Assembly: GCA_024655825.1 (NCBI GenBank)
Contig: JANLFJ010000002.1
Coordinates: forward strand, 105,346-169,345
Reading direction: 5' to 3'
DNA length: 64,000 bases
Source: Peptococcaceae bacterium
GTDB lineage: Bacteria > Bacillota > Peptococcia > DRI-13 > PHAD01
The translations under genes were made by a program, and so were the position numbers. This document shows positions 25,278 through 34,485 of the stretch, in pieces; positions within the stretch are counted from its first letter, which is position 1; each line of letters opens with the position of its first letter. The notes below the pieces were generated by a model. That model made no database searches. It saw nothing but the letters and a program-made list of their open reading frames with translations, and was not told where the DNA came from.

Positions 25278-27341
25278 TCACCCGTTTCCATTAAGATCAG
25301 GTTCATGAAATATATGGTATATTTTTAGATTATCATCCTCATAAAAAACCGTTATGTTATCGTGCGACCTTTGGTAAGCCTCCATTAGCCTGGCCGCTTT
25401 GGCTTCAATGATACCTCTTTGTTCAGCATTTATATAATATTGTTTATAAGGATTATCTCCTTCCGGTTCAAGCTCTTTTTCGGCATCTGCCTGCATTACT
25501 TTTCTTCCCAAGTATAAAGGTACTTTTTCCACATAAACAAAGACGTGGTGTGTCGGGATAGGCAGTTTAAAGTCGGGGCTCTCCAATTCTTCCGGCGTAA
25601 ATCTTTGCACAAACCTGAGAAGGTCATAATGCCATCCTATACCAAGCGCTTGTTGATATTGTTCCGCTGGCGCCACAATCGTCCAGTCAAGCGGTTTAAA
25701 ATCCCTTTTGATGACCAGGTAATTCAATACTGCAGCCTCATATTCAAGGGTACTCGCCTGGAGCTTACCCGGCGGGTAAATATATAACACAAACAGGCAA
25801 AGAACAGTAACAGCAGTCTTATAAAATATATTTTTTGCACGTTCAGCCGCGGCAGAAGAAAAAAGCGGGAACAAGCGAATCAAAAGATCTAAGCCGCAGG
25901 AATACACGGTCGCCAGCATCATTGACAAAAACATGCTTGTCCTGTACGGGTCAATTAATACGGGCAGGTTTAATTCCAGTCCCCGGTAATGGAGAATCGT
26001 GAAAAAAGTGATAAAGGCTATGCTGGCGATTCGCACTGTTTTATATTTGGCTTTTACAAAAATAACATAATAAAGGATTAGGAAAATGATTAATAGCAGC
26101 GCGCAATCAATAAAAGGATTTTTAGTCACCATCTTCTGGAGGTAACCCATAAGGTCCAGTTTTAGCGACCCGGCTTTAACGTACGCTTTAACGTAGCTTG
26201 CGGAAGAACCATGAAAATCTTTCCCCCCCAGCAAACCAACAGCCAAGGGCAACAAACCGGCGGCAACCGCTGCCAGGCTGTAACCGGCATAGTCGAAAAT
26301 ATTTCTTATTTTAATTCGTAATACTACTAGGGCAACCGCCATCATTATCGCCGACCAAAGGCCCAGGTACACCGTGGAAAAAGGATGTATCAGGACCGTC
26401 ACCGAAAGGGCCTCGGCAAAAAGCAGCAGGTATCTCCTCTTGCCCGATTTCAAGTATAGCCAGAAGAAATACAAACCAGGCAAAACGAAGACGACAGCGT
26501 GTTCCTGGGCGATGAGGGACACCTGCCTGGAAATCGCGGAAGGGAACTCCGGCCTGGTAACAAGCCCGAATACCACGGCGGCAATCAAACTGGCCGCTCT
26601 GTTTTCAATCATCCTCACTGCAAAATAATACACGCTTAAAAATATCATCACACCTATGAATGGGCCAATGAACCTGCTTAACCAGTACGGGTCGATAAAA
26701 AACGTCTTGTGCAGGGCAGAAAGGCACGCATGGGACCCGAAGGGGTAAACGCCGTCGTGGTATATTTGGTTCAGGCTAAGGTATTTTTGCCAGGCCAAGC
26801 TAACGTAAGAGTCCGGAGCTGCAAACGTGGCATGGGACACAGAGTGCCTGAACCTGATAAAGGCTGCCCCGATGAAAACAATGACGGGAAAAAGCCCGTA
26901 AAACGGGTCGTGGAAACCCGTTTTAACCTGGCCCCATGCTTCTTTTTTAAGTCTTTTAAGCCACGCGTAGAAGCGGCGACGCGATTCTCCGGCAAACCCC
27001 GTGTCTCCTTCCGAAATGTTGAACAGCTGGACAAGCAAGGCCAGGCCGAGGCCTTCAAGCACGGCGAACCATGATTTTCCCTTCCGCCTGATTATCAGGA
27101 CGTACGCCACCAGGTATGAAAAGAGGAGCGAGAATGTGTCATACAGTTTCAAGAAGGCTAAAATATGCACTATTATAATCGTCAATAAAGTGGAATGGGT
27201 GAGGCTGATAAACACCTTGTCCAGGAATTTGTCGGCCTCTTCATCAAAACTGGCGATGCGTGAAGGGATGATTATATAAAGCAGGCAAAACACAAAAATC
27301 ACTTTTATCATCATCGCGATGGTGTAACCCTGGCTGATCAT
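25278..27341 (-). CDS. Large polytopic membrane protein, GT-C-like (copy 2)
   Basis: A 687-aa protein with about twelve membrane segments and an extracytoplasmic loop bearing HATFAAPDSYVSLAWQKYL, then YHDGVYPFGSHACLSAL. A large loop with an acidic residue after an early membrane helix, plus a soluble C-terminal tail (about residues 555-687), resembles GT-C glycosyltransferases and polymerases that use polyprenyl-linked donors. I recognise no named family. It is paralogous to the preceding gene (27358-29325), with the same loop motifs and a similar tail ending in a DDNLKIYHI-like strand. Confidence 0.7.
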   Translation of the reverse strand: MISQGYTIAMMIKVIFVFCLLYIIIPSRIASFDEEADKFLDKVFISLTHSTLLTIIIVHILAFLKLYDTFSLLFSYLVAYVLIIRRKGKSWFAVLEGLGLALLVQLFNISEGDTGFAGESRRRFYAWLKRLKKEAWGQVKTGFHDPFYGLFPVIVFIGAAFIRFRHSVSHATFAAPDSYVSLAWQKYLSLNQIYHDGVYPFGSHACLSALHKTFFIDPYWLSRFIGPFIGVMIFLSVYYFAVRMIENRAASLIAAVVFGLVTRPEFPSAISRQVSLIAQEHAVVFVLPGLYFFWLYLKSGKRRYLLLFAEALSVTVLIHPFSTVYLGLWSAIMMAVALVVLRIKIRNIFDYAGYSLAAVAAGLLPLAVGLLGGKDFHGSSASYVKAYVKAGSLKLDLMGYLQKMVTKNPFIDCALLLIIFLILYYVIFVKAKYKTVRIASIAFITFFTILHYRGLELNLPVLIDPYRTSMFLSMMLATVYSCGLDLLIRLFPLFSSAAAERAKNIFYKTAVTVLCLFVLYIYPPGKLQASTLEYEAAVLNYLVIKRDFKPLDWTIVAPAEQYQQALGIGWHYDLLRFVQRFTPEELESPDFKLPIPTHHVFVYVEKVPLYLGRKVMQADAEKELEPEGDNPYKQYYINAEQRGIIEAKAARLMEAYQRSHDNITVFYEDDNLKIYHIFHEPDLNGNG

Positions 27342-27357
27342 ACCGCCTCGCCCTCCG

Positions 27358-29325
27358 CTAGCTCCGGATTGAACCCTGTTCCTGGCCCCAGATCTTTTGG
27401 AAGGTTTCCTCCCTGGTGACAGGCTGGTGGATACGCGCTATTTTAAGGTTTTCATCCTCGTAAAACAGGCTCAGGTTATCGTGTGTTTTCTCGTATATCG
27501 CCAGCCACTCCTTCAACTGCTGGTTTTCCTTTTCCCGCTGGTCATAGATGGACTTTTCTCTGTTTGCCCTGAAAACCCTTTTCTCGTGGTAAATGAAAAT
27601 ATCGGGTGGACATCCTTCCAGCTTTTCAGCACGCGGGTCGTACGTTTTTAGAAAGTCGCCGAGCATCATATGATAACCCCTGCTGTACACCAGGGCGTAT
27701 CCCTCTTCCTGCGACACAATCATCCACTCGGTGCGGCGCAGCGTTGAACTGATGCGCAGGTATTGCTCCACGCCGCTTTCATACTCCATTTTATAAGGGA
27801 TAATGGGTTGAGGACGGATAGAAAAGAAAATAAAGCCAAGAAAACAAAAGCATAGAACCAATTCAACCGCCCGGCGCCTTAGCGGCGCAGCCAGCTGGCC
27901 GGCGGCAAACCAGCCCGCGCCCATGCACACCGGCGATACCAGCCCCCACAGCTCCCGGGCGCGCGTGGATATGACCAAGCTCCCGCTTACCAGCCCGCCG
28001 TAATAATAGAGTAAAAAGGTTGCTGTGCCAAGCAGGATAATGAACCTGGCAAAAAACAGTTCGTTCCCCTTTTTCCATTTTACTAACTGGTAAACGAAAA
28101 GCATCGCCACCCCGGCCAGGGCGAAATAATCGGTGAGCATTAATTCGGGCAGTGCTGCCACATAGGCCTTTTCCAATAAAAACTCGGCCGAGGACTCGTA
28201 GAAACCCTTCCCCATCAGCAAGCCGATGCCGACAGGCAGCAGGGCTACCGCCATACTTGCCGTCCCTGCCAGGCAGGTTTTCCATATCTTGTTAATATTT
28301 TCACGAAAACCGGAAACGGCAGCGAGAAAAAGCAGGAGTCCAATACCCAAGCCTATGAAGGCATAAGCCAAGGAATGCGTCAGACCTGCTATGAAAACCG
28401 CCGCTGAACCGGCAAAAAAGTCAGCCCGGTCACCATGCTTTATGTAACGGGAAAGGAAATAAAAGGCCGGCATCACAAATATAAACGCGTATTCCTGCGA
28501 GTTGGCGGCTGCCTGTCTCATCCAGCCGATTGTCAAATATGGCCCCAGCACTCCATACATTACGGCCGCCAGGATCCCCGGCGCTTTTCTTCCCGTCCAG
28601 CGGCTCACCGCGAAATAGATGCTTAAAGTGATCATTATCCCGTGCAGGGGACCGGAGTAATTGACAATATACAGCGGGTCCAGCGCTGAAAACTTGTGCA
28701 AAAAATCCAGGTACAGGTGAAAACCCTGCGGGTATATGCCGTCCCGGAAGAGCATTTTCCCATCCAGGTATTTTATCCAGGCAATCACCACGTAAGAATC
28801 CGACATGGCCGGCGCGGCATGCCGCAGCGTGTCATAGAACCGCAGGTGCGCGGAATATACGAATACGGTCAAAAAAAGCAGGGTGTCCAAAAATGCCGGC
28901 CGGCTGCCGAAACGTTCAGACAGTAAGACCTTTAATTCGCCGCTCTTCCTTTGCAGCCACCCGCGCAGCACCCTGCGGGGATGGACAAGCCCGTCGGCGA
29001 AATCGTAAACCCAGACCATTGCCCTTGGCCAAAGGTCTTCCCAGCTGTTGATGTTGTGTTTTTCCCGGTAATAGCGCAAATAGATAAAGGCAAGCACCGC
29101 AAACAAGGTCAGCAGCTCGTAAATCTTGAGCAGGATCAGAAAAAAACCCAGGACGACAAAAAACAGCACGGATATTATGTAATTCCTAAAAAACCGTTCC
29201 AGCGGCGTACCCGGTCCTTCGCGTAAAACAACGCGGGGAAACAGCACGAACAGCACATAGAAGGCAATCAGGTAGCGCGAAGCATGAACGAAGTGATTGG
29301 CAAACGACGAGTACAATCCCCTCAC
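27358..29325 (-). CDS. Large polytopic membrane protein, GT-C-like (copy 1)
   Basis: A 655-aa protein with about twelve membrane segments. The first large outside loop has HAAPAMSDSYVVIAWIKYL and FRDGIYPQGFHLYLDFLHKF, parallel to the paralogue downstream; the C-terminal tail (about 520-655) ends with DENLKIARI. A GT-C-type glycosyltransferase or polymer-modifying role is inferred from topology and setting only. Start is GTG at 29325, close behind the pelG stop, with a weak ribosome site; a TTG three codons later is an alternative. Confidence 0.68.
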   Translation of the reverse strand: MRGLYSSFANHFVHASRYLIAFYVLFVLFPRVVLREGPGTPLERFFRNYIISVLFFVVLGFFLILLKIYELLTLFAVLAFIYLRYYREKHNINSWEDLWPRAMVWVYDFADGLVHPRRVLRGWLQRKSGELKVLLSERFGSRPAFLDTLLFLTVFVYSAHLRFYDTLRHAAPAMSDSYVVIAWIKYLDGKMLFRDGIYPQGFHLYLDFLHKFSALDPLYIVNYSGPLHGIMITLSIYFAVSRWTGRKAPGILAAVMYGVLGPYLTIGWMRQAAANSQEYAFIFVMPAFYFLSRYIKHGDRADFFAGSAAVFIAGLTHSLAYAFIGLGIGLLLFLAAVSGFRENINKIWKTCLAGTASMAVALLPVGIGLLMGKGFYESSAEFLLEKAYVAALPELMLTDYFALAGVAMLFVYQLVKWKKGNELFFARFIILLGTATFLLYYYGGLVSGSLVISTRARELWGLVSPVCMGAGWFAAGQLAAPLRRRAVELVLCFCFLGFIFFSIRPQPIIPYKMEYESGVEQYLRISSTLRRTEWMIVSQEEGYALVYSRGYHMMLGDFLKTYDPRAEKLEGCPPDIFIYHEKRVFRANREKSIYDQREKENQQLKEWLAIYEKTHDNLSLFYEDENLKIARIHQPVTREETFQKIWGQEQGSIRS

Positions 29326-29328
29326 CTC

Positions 29329-30936
29329 TTAAGAGGCTGCGTATAAATAGTAGTCAAGGTTTTTTAACACCTTTACGACCCCCCGGCACGTTGTCGCCAA
29401 AAAGACGGCGGCGCCAAACAGCAGCCCCAGCACGGCAAAATGATGGTCAAACCAGCGGCTTAAAGGAAACCCCACCACGATGTTCGCCACCAGCCCCCAT
29501 AAGATGGAACGGCCGACCATTTCCGGCTGGGACAGGGAAAAAAGGATCAGGGCGTTCATCAGGCCGGCGCAAAGCACCGTATACCCGGCCAGCGCCGCAA
29601 TAAACACAAAATGCGTGATCTTGCTGCTCAAGAGGTTCACTTCCAGCGGCAGCACCGGATTAAGGTGGATAAACCTGACGGCCAGGTAGACCGCCGCGGC
29701 GGTTGCAGCCGAAAATAAAACCACCAGGTAAATTCTTCTCAGGTAGATGCCGAGGTATCTCATTCCCAGGGCGGCCGCGCGTGAGGCCTTGTAATTCTTT
29801 TGGTGGGTCTCCAGGTTCGCCATGAACTCATTCACCACGACCTCAATAAACCCCATCGGGAGGATCAGGGTTATGAGCGCCAGGTCAAGGCCCATTTCGT
29901 AAGGACCCCTAAACCAGATCAGGTACGGCATGTAGACGTTGCTTGTCGACCAGGCAATAATCCTGTCCATGAACAAGAAAGTGAAGTAAAGAAAACCGTA
30001 AATGAAATATGGCAGGACCGTATAAATGGTGATCGAAGCGCGGGGCAAGGAAGGCGCGATCCCCTTTTCCAGTTTCCTTTCGGCGCTTATGAAAAAAAAC
30101 ACTGCCAGTATAACGCCAGCAATTGAAACAAGACAAAGCGATATTATCTGGGAAACAATGATATTGAACTTCAAGACGACAAAGAAAATGTAAACCGTAA
30201 AAATCCCCGCAGCCAGCAGGCCGGTAAAAGCCAGCTCCCTCTGCAGGATATACATGACGGTGACGGACAGCCAGATGGCGCTTAAAAAAATAAAGTAGAG
30301 GAGGATAACGACAACCATCCGAAAAGGGAACACGCCAAAAAAGGCGTTGAACACGAGAAACACCAGGAAAATCGCCGAACAAACGAGATAACCCAGCCTG
30401 ACGAAATAATAGGTTATCCTGCGGGCCATGTTGTAGTATCCAAGTTTGATGTACAAAAAACCGCGCCGGGCTATGGCCTGGGTGAATCCCCCTACGGCCA
30501 TGAAACTCATGATCGTGCCGATGGCTATGGCCGTGGCCAGTTCCAAAGACAGGTTTTCGTAAGACCATAACGAAAACCGCAGGATGAGCATGGCCAGCAC
30601 GGAAATGGCCATGGGCAGGGCGAAGATCATACCCCTCAGGAAGCTGCGCAAAACCATGGCCATATAAGAAAAAAATCCCATCTTGGAAGCCGGCGGCAGG
30701 GGTACGGCGGTGAATCTTTCCTGGCCGATGTCCCAAAGATAAGCGGCCAGTTCAAAAACATTTTCCGCGCCGAATTCCTCGGCAGCCCGGTCGTCGGTCC
30801 ATCCCTTTGATTCAAGGAGCGCCGCGATCTCATACTTGTCCTCCGGCTGCAGACGCCTCTCCAGAACAACATCCAGCAAGTTATTAAGCTTCTCGCTGTC
30901 AATGCCTCTTATCTCTTCTTTGCCGACCAGCGCCAT
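29329..30936 (-). CDS. pelG: PelG-like polysaccharide transporter
   Basis: A 535-aa protein. Residues 1-85 are soluble and helical and hold a UBA-like segment (AALLESKGWTDDRAAEEFGAENVFELAAYLWDIG) not found in standard PelG (about 456 aa). The rest has about twelve membrane segments of the MOP flippase type. The stretch YFTFLFMDRIIAWST through MGFIEVVVNEFMANLETHQKNY resembles the PelG hallmark region. PelG works with PelF in synthesis and export of Pel polysaccharide. It is in the same operon as a clear PelF, which supports the call. It starts four bases after the coiled-coil gene. Confidence 0.72.
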   Translation of the reverse strand: MALVGKEEIRGIDSEKLNNLLDVVLERRLQPEDKYEIAALLESKGWTDDRAAEEFGAENVFELAAYLWDIGQERFTAVPLPPASKMGFFSYMAMVLRSFLRGMIFALPMAISVLAMLILRFSLWSYENLSLELATAIAIGTIMSFMAVGGFTQAIARRGFLYIKLGYYNMARRITYYFVRLGYLVCSAIFLVFLVFNAFFGVFPFRMVVVILLYFIFLSAIWLSVTVMYILQRELAFTGLLAAGIFTVYIFFVVLKFNIIVSQIISLCLVSIAGVILAVFFFISAERKLEKGIAPSLPRASITIYTVLPYFIYGFLYFTFLFMDRIIAWSTSNVYMPYLIWFRGPYEMGLDLALITLILPMGFIEVVVNEFMANLETHQKNYKASRAAALGMRYLGIYLRRIYLVVLFSAATAAAVYLAVRFIHLNPVLPLEVNLLSSKITHFVFIAALAGYTVLCAGLMNALILFSLSQPEMVGRSILWGLVANIVVGFPLSRWFDHHFAVLGLLFGAAVFLATTCRGVVKVLKNLDYYLYAAS

Positions 30937-30939
30937 CAG

Positions 30940-32079
30940 CTACTCTTCCATCCCCGGCAAAACCATATTGACAATCAGCTCGGGAAGCTTTCCCTCCGCT
31001 TCCGCCCTGCCTATCACCTCGGTGGTTATCTTTTCCCCGCGGGCAATGATCAATTTACCGCCGCCGTCAAACAGGTCTTCCCCCGCAATCTTGCCGGCAA
31101 TATACTTGTACCGCATGCTGTTTATTTCCGCGGCAACCGCGCGGCTGCCCGCCGTCGAAGCCGCCATATCCGCTGTATCCGCCGGTCCCTGCTTCGCGGT
31201 CGGCGACGTCTTCTTCACCTCTTCAACCTGTTCTTGACCCAGCTCCTTTACCGGCTCTTTCTGCAGGTCTTCTTCATCCGCGACATCCGCTGTTTTTTCC
31301 CGGTTTTCTGCATAACCGGCCGGATGAGCGCGCAGCGTTTCCGCTGTCGAAGCCGTCTCGCCGTCCGCCCCGGGGCTGTCGAAAACACTGTCCCAGAAGC
31401 CAGACCCCACGACCTTTCTTTCTTTTTTTTCTTCCGCACCCGGGAGCAGCAATGCCTGTTCGTTCTCCGGGACATTCAGCACCCTGGCCAGGTTATCAAG
31501 CATTTTTTTCATTTGCTGGCCCTGTTCCTTGCCGGCCTGTGGTGGTGACAGCGCCGCCTGCTCGTCTTCTTTCGCCTGGGCAGGTTTCCTGTTCTCGATT
31601 GTGCTTTTGAATTTGATAATCTTTTTCGAAAACTGTTCAGCCACATCGCCGGCCTTTTCGGGTTCCTGAAAAATACTCGCCAAACCTTCCAGCAGCGACT
31701 GGATGTGAGCCCTGGTCGCCTTTATTTCGCTCTCGATGCCGTCAACCTTGCTGCTGTTCGCCTCGTTCTTTTCCCGCGCCGCTTTTATAACCTCTGCCGC
31801 TTCTTCCTCGGCCTTCTTCTTTAAAAGGTCGACGGCCTCCCGCGCCCTGACAAGAGCCAGTTCAAGAAATTCCCTGGGCTTCGCCTTTTGGGCTCTTTGG
31901 GCCTGCAGTTCCAAAAGCCTCTGGTACAGCCTTTCCTTTTCTTCCCGGCTGGCCCGGACCTGCTCTTCCAGCGCGGCAGTTTCCTCGGCCTGCGTTTTTT
32001 CAAGCTTGCCCAGGAATTCATCGACTTCACGGACGCTTAGTCCCCTGAACCTAACGGTCATACCGCCCTTTTTAGACAT
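30940..32079 (-). CDS. Coiled-coil protein with DivIVA-like start and C-terminal beta-rich domain
   Basis: A 379-aa protein. The N-terminal MTVRFRGLSVREVDEFLGKL resembles the DivIVA membrane-binding start, followed by a long charged coiled coil (about 25-130). A disordered Ala/Glu/Pro-rich linker (about 165-310) leads to a conserved-looking C-terminal domain of about 60 residues (YKYIAGKIAGEDLFDGGGKL, then IIARGEKITTEVI). I do not recognise the family. It overlaps the preceding coiled-coil gene by eight bases and sits between pelF and pelG, so it could place or scaffold the polysaccharide machine at the membrane (inference). Confidence 0.65.
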   Translation of the reverse strand: MSKKGGMTVRFRGLSVREVDEFLGKLEKTQAEETAALEEQVRASREEKERLYQRLLELQAQRAQKAKPREFLELALVRAREAVDLLKKKAEEEAAEVIKAAREKNEANSSKVDGIESEIKATRAHIQSLLEGLASIFQEPEKAGDVAEQFSKKIIKFKSTIENRKPAQAKEDEQAALSPPQAGKEQGQQMKKMLDNLARVLNVPENEQALLLPGAEEKKERKVVGSGFWDSVFDSPGADGETASTAETLRAHPAGYAENREKTADVADEEDLQKEPVKELGQEQVEEVKKTSPTAKQGPADTADMAASTAGSRAVAAEINSMRYKYIAGKIAGEDLFDGGGKLIIARGEKITTEVIGRAEAEGKLPELIVNMVLPGMEE

Positions 32080-32497
32080 TCTTATACTCCTCCAATGCCT
32101 TGCTGTAACACTGGGCTATGGATTCCATGTCCTCGGTCAATCTTTCCAGGGTTTTCCTGATCCTTTCGCTTTCCTTCTCTTTCTCGTAGACCTGTTCCCT
32201 TACTTTAATACTCATGGATTCCGCGGTTTTTATGGCTCCGTACACGTTATCCGTGGCTTTCATGTGCGCTGAAAACAGGATGCCCTTTATCTCTTCGTTC
32301 AGCGAGTTCTCTTGGGCGATTTCCTCCTCGATCGCGCGGATTCTTTCTTTCAATGTTTCAATCTCGCTGGTCGTTTCGAATAATTTGTCGGACAACTGCC
32401 TCAAGGTTTCTTCGTAAGCCTTGTTCATCGTTCTTATCCTGTATTCGACTTCTTCTTCATCATAACCGAAAAAGGAACGAGCAAACTTTTTCTCCAC
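32072..32497 (-). CDS. DivIVA-like coiled-coil protein
   Basis: A 141-aa, highly charged, almost wholly helical protein. The start ARSFFGYDEEEVEYRIRTMN matches the pattern of DivIVA/GpsB N-terminal domains (F-x-GYD-x2-EV), and the rest is coiled coil. DivIVA-type proteins bind curved membrane and recruit partners to poles or septa. It is 11 bases downstream of pelF in the same operon, which is unusual for this family. Confidence 0.65.
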   Translation of the reverse strand: MEKKFARSFFGYDEEEVEYRIRTMNKAYEETLRQLSDKLFETTSEIETLKERIRAIEEEIAQENSLNEEIKGILFSAHMKATDNVYGAIKTAESMSIKVREQVYEKEKESERIRKTLERLTEDMESIAQCYSKALEEYKNV

Positions 32498-32508
32498 GTT
32501 TAATCACC

Positions 32509-34248
32509 TCATGCCGTTCTCTTTCCTCCAGCGAGTTTTACAAGAGTCTCCGCTTTCTCCAGTTCGTGAAACGCCTTGTCAAATTCACCCATATTGTTGT
32601 ATGCGCCGGCTATTTCGGCAAGGATCACGGGTACCGCCGGGGTATCCGGGGCTTCTTTTACCGCAAGCCTGAACTGGGCTACGGCCTCGCTCCAGTGTCC
32701 AAACGCCAGCAAGGCGTAACCCTTCTCCGCCAGCAGCCTCTGCCTGGCGACCCTGCTGGAAACCGCCCTGAACTCTTCGGGCCTCCTGGCCAGCTGCCGG
32801 TAGCTGTTTAAATAGAGTTCCAGCACCCTTTCGATCGTAAAATAGTTCAAGGCCCGCTGCCTGGCTTCATCACCCAGGGTTTGCCTCATCTGGGGATTTT
32901 CCAACAGCCTGATGATCGAGCTGGCCAGCTGTTCCCAGTTCTGCGGCCTCACCAGCATCCCCGCGTCGCCAAGCGCCTCTTTGATTCCTCCCACATCCGT
33001 GGCCACAATGGCCTTGCCCGTCATCATGGCTTCCACGATAGAATAGGGAAACGCTTCGGACATGCTGGACAAGGCTATCACGTCGCCGCTGCGGTAAGCG
33101 GCCGGCATATCGTCGGTATGGCCGGCGAAAATGAAGTTTTCGCTCAAGTCCAGTTCATTTACCAGACCGAGGCATTCGTCCAGGTATTCGGGCACGGTGA
33201 CCGACCCGTACACGATGAACCTCACGTCCGGGATGCTTTTCTTTACCGCCCCGGCCGCCCTGATCATCGTCAGCAGGTCCTTGGTCGGGTCGACCCTGGC
33301 TGCCACCACAACCGTGGGGTACTTGTTCTTGCGCAAGGTTGGGGCGGGAGAGTATACCCGGCTATCCACGCCGTTATAAATAACTTTTATCGTTTCCTGT
33401 TTTACCCCAAAGGTCCTTTCCCAGCGGGTATTGAAATGGCAAACGGGCGAAACCTGGTCCGCATAGGCGTAGTTGAGCTGGGTTATGGAATTTATCAGCC
33501 TTACCAGAAAAGTGTTGAGAAAAGAGGGATAACCCCTTTTGGAAAGAGAAAGGTACTGCTCCCGGAGATACACGCCGTGCTCCGTCAGGAGAAAAGGCGT
33601 TCTGTGCTGTATTTTGGACAACACGCAGGGGAGGCCGCAAAAAGCGGCGGCCGCCGAATGCGTGACATTTACCCTGGGCACAGGGGTATTGATAATGTTA
33701 AAAAAGCGATAAATCCAGCCCAGGCTCTGGATCAGGCCGAAAATGCTCGGTTCTTCCATTTTTTTATCGTACCCGGCCGTATAGGCAAGCATCATCTTCT
33801 TGTACAGGTTCCAGATCAGTTCGGATTTAAAACTCATTTTGTAGTCATATTCCTGGAAATATTTATGCAATTCTGAAAGGATAAACCCAAACTTTTTTGT
33901 ATCCTTTTGCGGGCTGATTATTTCCTCGATCAATGAAACGAAGAGAGGCGCGAAATGGCTGCGGACAACGTTTTCGTCCGTGCGCCGCTTGGCTAAGTAA
34001 ACTTGAGAAAAAGGAGTGGTCAGGTGCTCGCTCGGCTCCTCCGTTCCCCACAACGGGACCTTGATCAGTGTTGAGTCTAGAGGCAGGTTGAACTTCCTCG
34101 TCACATAAGGATTCATGATAATGCTGTATATCACATATTCCACGCCGCTCATTTTATGCACAAGGATATCGCACCACGTGCTTACGCCGCCCTGGTGAAA
34201 AGGATAAGTTCCCTCTGTAGTTAGCATCACTTTAATTTTACCATTCAT
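32509..34248 (-). CDS. pelF: PelF-like GT4 glycosyltransferase with C-terminal TPR tail
   Basis: A 579-aa protein. The N-terminal half carries the PelF/DUF3492 signature (LTTEGTYPFHQGGVSTWCDIL) and the C-terminal GT4 half has FIVYGSVT, FAGHTDDMPAAYRSGDVIALSS and SEAFPYSIVEAMMTGKAIVATDVGG (the E-x7-E motif). PelF is the cytosolic polymerase of Pel polysaccharide, using UDP-sugars. Usual length is near 500 residues; here about 60 extra residues form TPR-like repeats (FGHWSEAVAQFRLAVKEAP, then GEFDKAFHELEKAETL). In canonical systems TPRs are on PelE, which is missing here. It is first in a 20-kb operon behind a strong promoter. Confidence 0.88.
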   Translation of the reverse strand: MNGKIKVMLTTEGTYPFHQGGVSTWCDILVHKMSGVEYVIYSIIMNPYVTRKFNLPLDSTLIKVPLWGTEEPSEHLTTPFSQVYLAKRRTDENVVRSHFAPLFVSLIEEIISPQKDTKKFGFILSELHKYFQEYDYKMSFKSELIWNLYKKMMLAYTAGYDKKMEEPSIFGLIQSLGWIYRFFNIINTPVPRVNVTHSAAAAFCGLPCVLSKIQHRTPFLLTEHGVYLREQYLSLSKRGYPSFLNTFLVRLINSITQLNYAYADQVSPVCHFNTRWERTFGVKQETIKVIYNGVDSRVYSPAPTLRKNKYPTVVVAARVDPTKDLLTMIRAAGAVKKSIPDVRFIVYGSVTVPEYLDECLGLVNELDLSENFIFAGHTDDMPAAYRSGDVIALSSMSEAFPYSIVEAMMTGKAIVATDVGGIKEALGDAGMLVRPQNWEQLASSIIRLLENPQMRQTLGDEARQRALNYFTIERVLELYLNSYRQLARRPEEFRAVSSRVARQRLLAEKGYALLAFGHWSEAVAQFRLAVKEAPDTPAVPVILAEIAGAYNNMGEFDKAFHELEKAETLVKLAGGKRTA

Positions 34249-34421
34249 TTACTCACCTGTAAAAATATATTTCATTTTGGTTATTCAATTCATTAAATTA
34301 TTGCTAAAAAACGGCTGGCACGCCCGTGACTTATTACGACAGCAATTGATTAATTTCGACATTTTTGCTATAAAACTCTAGATAAAAACCACCAGAAATG
34401 ACTTCATTTTACAATATAAAT

Positions 34422-34450
34422 ATTATAACAGACTTTTTTCATGTTAACAA
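34422..34450 (-). promoter_or_regulatory. Promoter of the Pel-like operon
   Basis: On the minus strand, TTGTTA and TATAAT are separated by exactly 17 bases. The predicted start near 34415 leaves a leader of about 165 nt before pelF. The leader holds a weak stem followed by TTTTTT (minus strand ACGGGCGTGCCAGCCGTTTTTT region) but no c-di-GMP-I or -II aptamer that I can recognise. Confidence 0.75.
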
Positions 34451-34485
34451 ACGAAAAATGTCGAAAAAAGAACTCCATAAAAAGA

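Noticed and set aside
32881..33876. 331-codon plus-strand frame
   Set aside because: Antisense to pelF; composition rich in H, R, G and Q with no domain, as expected for a shadow frame.
34249..34420. Possible c-di-GMP riboswitch upstream of the Pel-like operon
   Set aside because: I found none of the conserved segments of c-di-GMP-I or c-di-GMP-II aptamers; only a weak stem and T-run.
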